A stretch of DNA of 51,700 nt from Deltaproteobacteria bacterium (GTDB taxonomy: Bacteria; Myxococcota_A; Polyangia; Polyangiales; Ga0077539), in NCBI GenBank assembly GCA_030694465.1, contig JAUXYJ010000087.1, forward strand, positions 1-51,700, in the 5' to 3' direction. The notes under the pieces were generated by a model. The model saw only the letters and a list, made by a program, of their open reading frames with translations. It had not been told where the DNA came from and did not search any database. Shown here in pieces: positions 16,349 to 24,285 of the stretch (position 1 is its first letter; each line of letters starts with the position of its first letter). The translations under genes and the position numbers were made by a program.

Positions 16349-18196
16349 ATGAATCGACAACTCCTTCTTCTCACGCTTGCGACCGCGACCGCGGGTGCGC
16401 TGGCCGCTTGTGGCGAGCCTCCGGTGCCGGGTCCGGTGGACGCTGGACGCGACACGTCCCTCCCGCCCATGGACACGATGCCGCCTCCTCCCGATGTGGT
16501 GACACCGCCCTCTCCCGATGTGGTGATGCCCTCTCCCGATGTCATGGTCGCCGACACGGGGCCCGCTGGGTGCCGCCGCGACGAAGACTGCGACGACATG
16601 AACGCGTGCACGAGCAACGTGTGCGACACCATGACGGGCGTCTGTGGTTTTCGCTCGATCGAGGGCTGCTGTCTCAGCACCGCGCAGTGCAACGATGGCA
16701 ACACCTGCACCACCGACACGTGTGACATCGGGACCAACCGGTGCGCCAACACGCTGCGCGCGGGCTGCTGCACGGCGGACGCCGAGTGCAATGACAGCAT
16801 CGCGTGCACGCGAGACAGCTGCGACCTCGCGACCAACCGCTGCAGCAACACGGTCGACCCGATGTGCTGCACCGATGGGCAGACGCGGCCGTGCTATTCG
16901 GGCGCAGCTGGGACGCGCACCGTAGGCGCATGTCGTGACGGCATTGAGACCTGCTCGGGCAACCGTTGGAGCGGGTCTTGCGCAGGCGAAGTGCTCCCCG
17001 CCGCGAGCGAGAGCTGCGATGCAGCCAACGTGGACGAGAACTGCAACGGGATGCGCAACGAGGGGTGCTCGTGCACCAACGGCACGTCGCGTGCGTGCTA
17101 CACGGGCCCCGCGGGGACACAAAACCGCGGTCTTTGCCGCGACGGAATGCAATCGTGCTCGGCAGGCACCTGGGGAACGTGCACCGGGCAGACGCTCCCG
17201 GCGACCGAAATCTGCGGCAACATGCGCGACGAAGACTGCAACGGCAGCGACCTGGTGTGCCCCCTGCCGCCGCCGGCCAACGACCGACGCGAGGCCGCGA
17301 CCGTGATCACCGTAACCCACCGTGAATCGGTCGTGATGGGCACAACCGTGGGCGCCACACACGACGGCCCCGCAACACCGGGGTGCGGTTGCTCTTCGGG
17401 AGCCAACGTCTGGTACCAGTTTACGCTGACGTCGGACTCGGCGGTGTACCTCGACACCTCGAGCACGCGCGCGGCGGACACGCTGGACACCTCTCTGTTC
17501 TTGACCAACGCGGCGGGCACCCTGGTGCCTCCGCAGGCGAGCAATGGCCAGAGCGCGGCGGGTCTGTGCAACGACGACAGCGGCTGCGGCGGTGTGACCG
17601 CGTGGGGCAGCGCGTTGCAGTCGCGTACGTGGGGATTTCTCACCGCGGGCACGTACTTTGTCGCGGTGGGCGGCTGCGGAACCGGTGGATTTACCCTGCG
17701 ATTGCAGCATATTCCGACGACGGAGGGCTCGTTCTTCTATCGCAGCCGGCTCAGCGGCGACGCGGCCACACAGACCGTGCTCATCGGGACCAACCGACAC
17801 AGCTCGCACTGCGGCGGGACCATCTCGGGCGAAGACGTCCGGTGGTTCACCACGTGCGGCGCGACGCCGCAGTTCTTCTCGATGTGCGAAGGCGACGGCG
17901 GCGGCTATCTCTCGCGCGCGACCAGCACCGAGACCACACGCTGGGATCCCGTGCTCTACATCCACTCGGGGATCACCGGGATCGAGAGCACCTGCTCGTC
18001 CACAGGAGGCGCAGGGATTGATTGCCGTGGTCGCATCGGGACTAACCTCACGAGCACCACGTTTGACACAGTGCAGGGCGGCGCGCGGTTCGCGATGGCG
18101 AGCGCTTCGCGCGGCCTCAACGGAGTGCTCGTCGACGAGCGCGCGCGTGGGTCCGGCATGTACTACAATCTTCGCTACCGCGTGACCGATCGCTGA
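16349..18196 (+). CDS. Cys-rich lipoprotein with Cys-Asp-Asn-Thr repeats
   Basis: This 615-residue protein has a clear lipoprotein signal (MNRQLLLLTLATATAGALAAC). Next comes a Pro/Asp linker with repeats of PSPDVV. Three to four Cys-rich units follow, of the type CNDGNTCTTDTCD...NRCANT (metal-binding-motif-like repeats seen in myxobacterial surface proteins). Then come two units with CYSGAAGTRTVGACRDG / CYTGPAGTQNRGLCRDG followed by DENCNG or DEDCNG. The C-terminal half is a beta-rich domain without a known name. The start at 16349 was chosen for the signal peptide. It is probably exported to the outer surface; the ligand is unknown. Confidence 0.82.
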   Translation: MNRQLLLLTLATATAGALAACGEPPVPGPVDAGRDTSLPPMDTMPPPPDVVTPPSPDVVMPSPDVMVADTGPAGCRRDEDCDDMNACTSNVCDTMTGVCGFRSIEGCCLSTAQCNDGNTCTTDTCDIGTNRCANTLRAGCCTADAECNDSIACTRDSCDLATNRCSNTVDPMCCTDGQTRPCYSGAAGTRTVGACRDGIETCSGNRWSGSCAGEVLPAASESCDAANVDENCNGMRNEGCSCTNGTSRACYTGPAGTQNRGLCRDGMQSCSAGTWGTCTGQTLPATEICGNMRDEDCNGSDLVCPLPPPANDRREAATVITVTHRESVVMGTTVGATHDGPATPGCGCSSGANVWYQFTLTSDSAVYLDTSSTRAADTLDTSLFLTNAAGTLVPPQASNGQSAAGLCNDDSGCGGVTAWGSALQSRTWGFLTAGTYFVAVGGCGTGGFTLRLQHIPTTEGSFFYRSRLSGDAATQTVLIGTNRHSSHCGGTISGEDVRWFTTCGATPQFFSMCEGDGGGYLSRATSTETTRWDPVLYIHSGITGIESTCSSTGGAGIDCRGRIGTNLTSTTFDTVQGGARFAMASASRGLNGVLVDERARGSGMYYNLRYRVTDR

Positions 18197-18284
18197 GCCT
18201 TGATCGGTGGGGGGTGCTTGGTGGGGACCACGTTGTCGAGCGCGATCTCAGCGCGCCGCTTGGCACGTGGGCGCACGCCAGGGC

Positions 18285-19742
18285 TCAGTGCGCGGGGGTC
18301 ATGACCGAGGCCAAGAAGAACTTGGCGATGCTAAAATAGGTAATAATTCCGAGCACATCGACGAGTGACGCGATGAACGGCGTCGACGAGACTGCCGGGT
18401 CAAACCGCATGCGCTTGAGCAGCATCGGGAAGAGCGCTCCCACCGCGCATCCCAACGTGACCACAGCCACCAGGGTGAGCGAGACCACGCACGAGAGCCT
18501 AAACTGGTGCGCCACCACGGGGCGCCAGAGCATGGTGCGCACAAAGCCAATGGAGCCCAAAATGAGCCCGAGGATCATGCCCTGGCCGAGCTCACGACGG
18601 ACGACCCGCACGGTGTCTTTGTCTTTGATATCGCCCACGGCCATCGCGCGGATGACAATGGTGGCGGACTGCGAACCAGAGTTTCCGCCGGACGAGATCA
18701 CCAGCGGGATAAACATCACCAACGTTGCCACCGCGTGAAACGACCCTTCGTAGCGCGCCAGCGCGGTCCCGGTGAAGAACTCGCCGATGAACAGCGCGAT
18801 GAGCCAGCGCGCGCGGGCTGAGATAAAGCGCCAAAAACCCGTGGCAAAGTACCCTCCCTCGACGGGCTCGATGCCCGCGAGCTTCTGCACGTCTTCGGTC
18901 TGCTCGGCGACCAGCACGTCCATCACGTCATCGAAGGTCACCACGCCCAACAGTCGGCCAAACTTGTCGGTCACGGGCACCGCCGAGAGGTCGTACTTGG
19001 CGAGGGTCTTGGCGACCTCTTCTTGGTGCAGATCAGGGGCGAGCGTGATGACATTCTCGGTCATCACGTCGCCGAGGGTCTGCGTGGATTCTGCGAGCAA
19101 TAAGTCACGCAAAGAAGCGACGCCCAAGAGCTTGTACGGGCCGTCATGGTGCAGCGCGTGCGCGGCGCGTGCGCTCTCGTTTGCGTGCTCGGGCGTGCTC
19201 GCGGGGAGCTCGTCGTCGACGCCGTGCAGCACGTAGATGTAATAGACGGTCTCGACAGAGTCAGCGCGGGCGCGGACGGCCTCGATGGTCTCGCGGATGG
19301 TGAGGTCTTTGGACAGGCCGATGAAGTCCGTGGTCATTAGGCCGCCGGCGGTGTTCTCGGCGAACTCAGAGAGGGCGCGGATGTCTCGGGCCTCTTCGGG
19401 CTCGAGCGCGGCCATGATCTTCTCGCGGGGCTCGTCGTCGAGGTCTTGCACGAGGTCCGCGCGGTCGTCGGACGACATGGACTCGACGATGTCCGCGGCG
19501 ACCTCGGGGGACATCCGCGTGATGATCTCTTCTTGCCGCTCGCGGCTCATGCGCTCGAACACCGGCGCTGCGATTTCGGCCGGAACATGTGCGAGCAACG
19601 TCGCGGCTTCTTCTTCGCTCAGGTCGTCGACGATCTCGGCGATGTCCTCGGGATGGAGCTCTTCGAGCACCTCAGAGAGTGCCGCTGGGTTCTCTCGCAG
19701 CAGGTCTTTGAGCTCAGGACCGATGAGTGTTGCAAACCGCAT
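18285..19742 (-). CDS. mgtE: Magnesium transporter MgtE
   Basis: This 485-residue Mg2+ channel has the full MgtE layout. First is a helical N-domain (LIGPELKDLLRENP then repeats of the LHPEDIAEIVDDLS type). Next is a CBS pair (about 140-280; VMTENVITLAPD, LLGVVTFDDVMDVL). Last is a five-helix membrane domain with PLVISSGGNSGSQSATIV, which lines the pore in the family. In known members the N-domain and CBS pair close the channel when cytosolic Mg2+ is high. The start at 19742 (MRFATLIGPE) is the one expected. I saw no M-box-like leader in the 196 bp upstream. It is divergent from the photolyase gene. Confidence 0.95.
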   Translation of the reverse strand: MRFATLIGPELKDLLRENPAALSEVLEELHPEDIAEIVDDLSEEEAATLLAHVPAEIAAPVFERMSRERQEEIITRMSPEVAADIVESMSSDDRADLVQDLDDEPREKIMAALEPEEARDIRALSEFAENTAGGLMTTDFIGLSKDLTIRETIEAVRARADSVETVYYIYVLHGVDDELPASTPEHANESARAAHALHHDGPYKLLGVASLRDLLLAESTQTLGDVMTENVITLAPDLHQEEVAKTLAKYDLSAVPVTDKFGRLLGVVTFDDVMDVLVAEQTEDVQKLAGIEPVEGGYFATGFWRFISARARWLIALFIGEFFTGTALARYEGSFHAVATLVMFIPLVISSGGNSGSQSATIVIRAMAVGDIKDKDTVRVVRRELGQGMILGLILGSIGFVRTMLWRPVVAHQFRLSCVVSLTLVAVVTLGCAVGALFPMLLKRMRFDPAVSSTPFIASLVDVLGIITYFSIAKFFLASVMTPAH

Positions 19743-19938
19743 AACGCGCGCGACCATACGGCATGCGACCCGCGGTTGTGCCCACCGAACGCACGGCCCC
19801 TCGCGCTCAGTGACCGATCCCACGTTGCACACACGCAACGCAATCGCCTCACCGTGCCTCTACGTAGCACGTACGCAACCTTGGCCTTGGCGCACACCCC
19901 GAGGGGGCCGGGTTGCATCTGAACACCGTGACAACGCC

Positions 19939-21393
19939 ATGACCCGATCGAAGAGAGAGCCCGCTGTGATCACCCCCGAGACCATCGCGCACGCACGCGT
20001 TCACCTCGCCCATGACGTGGCGGTGCGTGCGGGCGAGTACGTGTTGTACTGGCTGCGCGCGTATCGTCGCGCCGAGGACAACCTCGCGCTGGATCATGCG
20101 ATTGTGCGAGCGAATTCGCTGGGGATTCCGCTGTTGGTGGTTGAGTCCCTCGACGTGCGCTACCCGTATGCGAGCGACCGGATGCACGCGTTTGTGCTCG
20201 AGTCTGCGGTCGATCGCGCCGCGGTCCTGGCGCTTCGTGGCGCGCAGTATTGCTTTTACCTTCCGCGCACACGCGAAGAGATCACACGTGATCGGCCGCT
20301 TGATTTGCTGGCTCAACGCGCAGCCCTTGTCGTGAGCGACTGGTATCCAGCGTGCGGACCCATGGCGAAATTTTGGGATGAGACCCCCCGCGCGCTGGGG
20401 CAACGAGCGGGCGTGCGTGTCGAGCTCATTGACGACGCGGTGGTCGTCCCGATGGCGCTCTTGTGCGAAAAACACGAGCACGCGGCGCGCACAATACGGC
20501 CCAAAGTGCAGAGGCGTCTCGAGGTGAGCCTGACAGAATCACAGAGCCCTACGGTGACCCAGCGCGGGGTGATCGCACACGAGGTCCCGCACACGGCGGT
20601 CACGCGTGAGGGCATCGACGCGCTGATCGCCGCGTGTGCGATCGACCACACGGTGCCACGCGTGCGCGCGACAGAGGGCAGCCGTGAGCAAGCGCGGGCT
20701 CGATTGCAGCGATTGCTCACGCAGCGGTTGGGACACTACAGCGCGCGTCGCAATGACATGGGGGTCGAGGGGAGCTCTGCGCTGAGCGCACATTTGCACT
20801 TTGGGGTGCTCTCGGTGCGCGAGGTCGCGCGGGCCGTGCGCGGCGCGGAGGGGGTCACGCGCGAAGAGCGTGACGCGTTTGTCGAAGAGCTGGTCGTGAG
20901 GCGATCGCTTGCGTTTAACCACGTCATGACCGAGCCCAGGCACACCGAGTATGACGGCGGGGTGCCTGCGTGGGCGCGCGAGACGTTGGCCACGGCGAGC
21001 AAGGACTCGCGCACGGCGCACACGTTTGCGCAGTGGGAACAGTCGCTCACGAGCAGCCCGCTGTGGAACTGCGCGCAGCGAGAGCTTGTGCGCGACGGGG
21101 TGATCCAGCCCTATGCGCGGATGCTCTGGGGAAAGCTCGCGATCGCGATGGCCGAGAGTCCTGCGCAGGCGTTTGCGTGGCTGATCGCGCTCAATGACAA
21201 GTGGGCGCTCGATGGGCGAGATCCCAACACGTACACAAACATCGCGTGGTGTTTTGGGCTGCACGACCACCCGTACCCGACGCAAAAAGTGTTTGGCTCA
21301 CTGCGGTCGATGACGGCGGCGGCGGCGGCGCGCAAGTGGGATGTGCAGGCGTACGCGGCGCGCTTGGGGATGAGCCTTCCGCGCAAGCTCTGA
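19939..21393 (+). CDS. Class II CPD photolyase (cryptochrome/photolyase family)
   Basis: This 484-residue enzyme should repair cyclobutane pyrimidine dimers with light. The N-terminal Rossmann domain has VLYWLRAYRRAEDNLAL, typical of class II enzymes. The FAD-binding helical domain carries SSPLWNCAQRELVRDG, the ARMLWGKLAIA segment and LNDKWALDGRDPN, close to the class II signature. The upstream 650 bp of open frame is antisense to mgtE; the ATG at 19939 gives the class II length. It is an isolated gene with only 16 bp to the convergent formyltransferase gene. Confidence 0.9.
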   Translation: MTRSKREPAVITPETIAHARVHLAHDVAVRAGEYVLYWLRAYRRAEDNLALDHAIVRANSLGIPLLVVESLDVRYPYASDRMHAFVLESAVDRAAVLALRGAQYCFYLPRTREEITRDRPLDLLAQRAALVVSDWYPACGPMAKFWDETPRALGQRAGVRVELIDDAVVVPMALLCEKHEHAARTIRPKVQRRLEVSLTESQSPTVTQRGVIAHEVPHTAVTREGIDALIAACAIDHTVPRVRATEGSREQARARLQRLLTQRLGHYSARRNDMGVEGSSALSAHLHFGVLSVREVARAVRGAEGVTREERDAFVEELVVRRSLAFNHVMTEPRHTEYDGGVPAWARETLATASKDSRTAHTFAQWEQSLTSSPLWNCAQRELVRDGVIQPYARMLWGKLAIAMAESPAQAFAWLIALNDKWALDGRDPNTYTNIAWCFGLHDHPYPTQKVFGSLRSMTAAAAARKWDVQAYAARLGMSLPRKL

Positions 21394-21409
21394 GCGAGAC
21401 ACCGACGAA

Positions 21410-22321
21410 TTATACGTGCGGAATTCCAGGAAACAGTGACGCGATGGCCATGCCCTTGACCGAGCTCTCGTGGTCTTCGTGGCGGGCCTCGAGCAAGAGC
21501 ACGCCGCCATCGGCTGCGCGCACGATCACGCCCTCGTCGGTCGAGACCACGTCGCCGGGCTCAAGCGCGAGCGGAACATTGCGACAAGGCTCGGCCCTCA
21601 AGATCACGATGGTCTGGTCGTTGTAGCCCGTGTACGCGCCGGGGTCGGGCGACGCGGCGCGGATGCGAGAGAGCACGTCCTCGACGGGCCAATCCCACAC
21701 GAGCTCGCAGTCTTCGTCCGAGGGCGACGGGGCCTCGGACGCGCGCTCGTTGTCTTGGGGGATCTCGGGGATGTTCTCGCCGCGGGCATAGCGTCCGGCG
21801 ACCTCGCGCATCATCGCGAGGGACGGTCGATCCAGGGCGCGCGCGAGATCCCACGCGTTGCACTCTTTGGGGATGGGCACGCGGCGCTGGGCCAAGATCG
21901 AGCCTTCGTCGTACTGGGGCGTGAGCACATGGGCGGTGACACCGGTGTCTTTTTCACCCGCGGCGATGGCCCAAAAGAAGGGATCTGGGCCGCGATATTT
22001 GGGCAAGAGCGACGGGTGAACCCCAAACGCGCGGCGCGCACTGCTGAGCGCCTCGGGGGGGATCTTGCGAGTCCAAAACCAGGACACCAGCAGGGCAGCG
22101 CGCTCCCCTCGCAGGAGGTCTAAGATGGCGGGATCGCTGAGGTCTGGGCGACCGAGGACGAGCGCCCCGCGGTCGAGCATTTGCCTACGGAGGCGACGCA
22201 TTCCGGGGCTCTGGACACGCGAGATGCACGCGACCCGCACATCGTGGCCGTCGTGCAAGAGCGCGAGGGCCCCGAGCGGGAGGCCCATATAGAGAATCGG
22301 ATACGCCGAGGTGGATGCCAT
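21410..22321 (-). CDS. Formyltransferase family protein (Fmt/ArnA-like) lacking the catalytic Asn
   Basis: This 303-residue protein has the two-domain plan of methionyl-tRNA formyltransferase. The N-terminal formyl-transfer fold is marked by VHPSLLPKYRGPDP (101-114) and GEKDTGVTAH. A C-terminal Fmt-C-like barrel follows (ASPDPGAYTGY, LEPGDVVS). In Fmt the catalytic triad is Asn-x-His ... Asp. Here the Asn position is Gly100 (FGVH), while His102 and Asp138 are kept. It may use another mechanism, another acceptor such as a nucleotide sugar or amine, or be inactive. It is unlikely to be the main tRNA formylase. The start at 22321 was chosen to match the family. Confidence 0.75.
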   Translation of the reverse strand: MASTSAYPILYMGLPLGALALLHDGHDVRVACISRVQSPGMRRLRRQMLDRGALVLGRPDLSDPAILDLLRGERAALLVSWFWTRKIPPEALSSARRAFGVHPSLLPKYRGPDPFFWAIAAGEKDTGVTAHVLTPQYDEGSILAQRRVPIPKECNAWDLARALDRPSLAMMREVAGRYARGENIPEIPQDNERASEAPSPSDEDCELVWDWPVEDVLSRIRAASPDPGAYTGYNDQTIVILRAEPCRNVPLALEPGDVVSTDEGVIVRAADGGVLLLEARHEDHESSVKGMAIASLFPGIPHV

Positions 22322-22405
22322 GGCCTTGCGTACACTGCGAGCCCAGAGGGGGAATGAAGAACAGCGCAATGCTGTCAGAGCGGGCCGCTGCGTACAGAGG
22401 GTTTA

Positions 22406-24220
22406 CTACACACGGTCTGTGCCCCACAGCACGAAAGCGTGGGGGAGCAAGACCTCGAAGGCCGAGGGCTCTGGGTCTTGCGGCGAGTTCTTCGCGCCTA
22501 CATCGGCCGCAAAGAGCACCCAGGCGGGCGACGGGAGCGACGCGAGGTGGGCTCCGAGGGCTCGCACGAGGGCGTCGGTGGCCGCGGACATCCGTGTCGC
22601 GAGGGACTCGTGGGGCGTGTGCGTGAGGGACCAGAGGGCGGCGCTTGAGCGCTGGATCTCGACGTGCCCGAGGGTCTCGCGGCGGAGGGCCGTCGCTTGC
22701 GCGAGCGAGCGCGGCGCGGGGGGTTCGTCGTGGGGCTGGGGCCCTGCGGCGAGCGCGCTCACTCCGCGGGTCAAGAGCGTCCGTTGCATGCCCACGGTGA
22801 CCGGCTTGGCGGCCCAGTGCGTACCCTCGGACAAGAGCTTTGCGTTGTGATTTTGCAGCAAAAGCGCGTCTCGAAGCGATCGCCAGTGGTCAAGCCGCAG
22901 CCCCGTCAAGAGCACCGTGCAGGTCGCGCGCGCGCCGTGCTCGGCAGCGTCGGTGTGGAGCTTCTGCGCGAGGTCTGCGAGCATCGTCGGACGGGCGGCG
23001 CCCGCGGCCCACGCGCCAAAGGCAGAGCCATACGCTTCGGCAAACTCGCGCTCGAACTGAGCGAGCGTGCGCTTGGCCCGTCGGCAGAGGTTCTGAGCGC
23101 TTGGGCCCACGTCGTGCGAGGCGTGCTCGAAGCGCTCGATCAAGAGCGGGAGCTTTGAGATCACTTGCTCAAACGCGCGCTCAAGCTGGCGCGTGCTGCG
23201 CTTGGGCGAGGGGTCCAGCGCCGTGAGCAATTCTCGGAGCTCGTGGGCCATGTGCAGGGCCGAGCGCCACCGCTCGGAGCTCTCGTGCAGGGGGCTCTCG
23301 GTGGGCGCTGACGGGCTCGTGAGCGCGCGATCCGAGGGCCGCGCTGCGGGCGCTGGGCTGGCGACCGACCAAGAGATCTCGGCGATTTCGGGCGTGCTGG
23401 GGAGCGCGAGCGCAGAGCCCACCACGTGCGTGGGCGCGTGCGGCGAAGAGAACACCAGGATGGTCTCGTCGTCTGGGACCTCGGCCCACGCAGCGACGGC
23501 GCGCTGCAGGCTCGCGCGGGTAAACGATCGCCCCGCGAGCAGCGAGACCAGCGAGCCCGGGTCGCGCACGACCGCGCGGGCGGGGCCCATGGCGACACGC
23601 GCGTCAAAGAGTGTCACCAGGGCGGCGGGCAGCGCGGGGGCTCCGGATGCGTCCGCCGCGCGCACAGAGCACACGATGGACACGGGCCTGCGCTCGCGCT
23701 CTTCGAGCAGGGCGCCCATGGCCTCGATCGCTTGTCTCGCGCGGTCGCGGTCGCCGCGGACATCGAGCCAGCGGTCGAGGTTCTCTAAGACCACGAGGAT
23801 CCCTGAGCGGCCGACGGCGCGCGCGCGAAAGAGCCACCCTCCCAGTCCGGGCAGGGCTGCGCAGCCGCCCTCGTCGTAGAGACCTCCGGGGGCGCGCAGG
23901 GCCTGCAGGGCGCTCTCTGCGCACTGGGTGATCTCGTCTGCGAGGACGCCCTCGTCGCGGGGTCGGACCACCAGCACGAGGGGCGCATCCGTGGCCTGCG
24001 AGACGCTGTCTGCCAGCGAAATCAGCGCTTTTTTGCGGACGTCTGCGTCACCGCCGAACAACAGCAGCGCGTGTCCATGGTCGCGCTCGGGCCTCAGCGA
24101 GGCCCCGTGCGTCTCGAGCCAGGAGTCCGAATCAGGGTCGTTGTCGTTGTCGGTGACGGGCGAGTCAGTCACGGTTCGCGCTGGGGACCATAGACGACGT
24201 GCAGTCAGCGCGGCAACCAT
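22406..24220 (-). CDS. Unknown protein with NTPase-like N-domain and possible PglZ-like C-domain
   Basis: This protein of about 604 residues has no confident family. The N-terminal part looks like a degenerate P-loop NTPase: LLLFGGDADVRKKALI where a Walker A would sit (no GKS/T) and GILVVLENLDRWL like a Walker B. A central helical segment contains many Glu/Arg. The C-terminal part has TVLLTGLRLDHWRSLRDAL and ends LLPHAFVLWGTDRV. The GLRLDHW string is reminiscent of PglZ/alkaline-phosphatase-fold DALRxDxW motifs, but the metal ligands are not obvious. The start is uncertain: ATG 24220, GTG 24172 or GTG 24247. It is 38-84 bp from same-strand neighbours, so co-transcription with the lipoprotein gene upstream is possible. 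Confidence 0.6.
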   Translation of the reverse strand: MVAALTARRLWSPARTVTDSPVTDNDNDPDSDSWLETHGASLRPERDHGHALLLFGGDADVRKKALISLADSVSQATDAPLVLVVRPRDEGVLADEITQCAESALQALRAPGGLYDEGGCAALPGLGGWLFRARAVGRSGILVVLENLDRWLDVRGDRDRARQAIEAMGALLEERERRPVSIVCSVRAADASGAPALPAALVTLFDARVAMGPARAVVRDPGSLVSLLAGRSFTRASLQRAVAAWAEVPDDETILVFSSPHAPTHVVGSALALPSTPEIAEISWSVASPAPAARPSDRALTSPSAPTESPLHESSERWRSALHMAHELRELLTALDPSPKRSTRQLERAFEQVISKLPLLIERFEHASHDVGPSAQNLCRRAKRTLAQFEREFAEAYGSAFGAWAAGAARPTMLADLAQKLHTDAAEHGARATCTVLLTGLRLDHWRSLRDALLLQNHNAKLLSEGTHWAAKPVTVGMQRTLLTRGVSALAAGPQPHDEPPAPRSLAQATALRRETLGHVEIQRSSAALWSLTHTPHESLATRMSAATDALVRALGAHLASLPSPAWVLFAADVGAKNSPQDPEPSAFEVLLPHAFVLWGTDRV

Positions 24221-24285
24221 GCTGCAGAGCCGCCATGCGAATGTCACCTGGGCGCTCGCGGCACTTCAGCCCCCCAGGGCGTCGC

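Noticed and set aside
19743..19938. M-box riboswitch before mgtE
   Set aside because: No conserved M-box elements could be recognised in this short, GC-rich gap.
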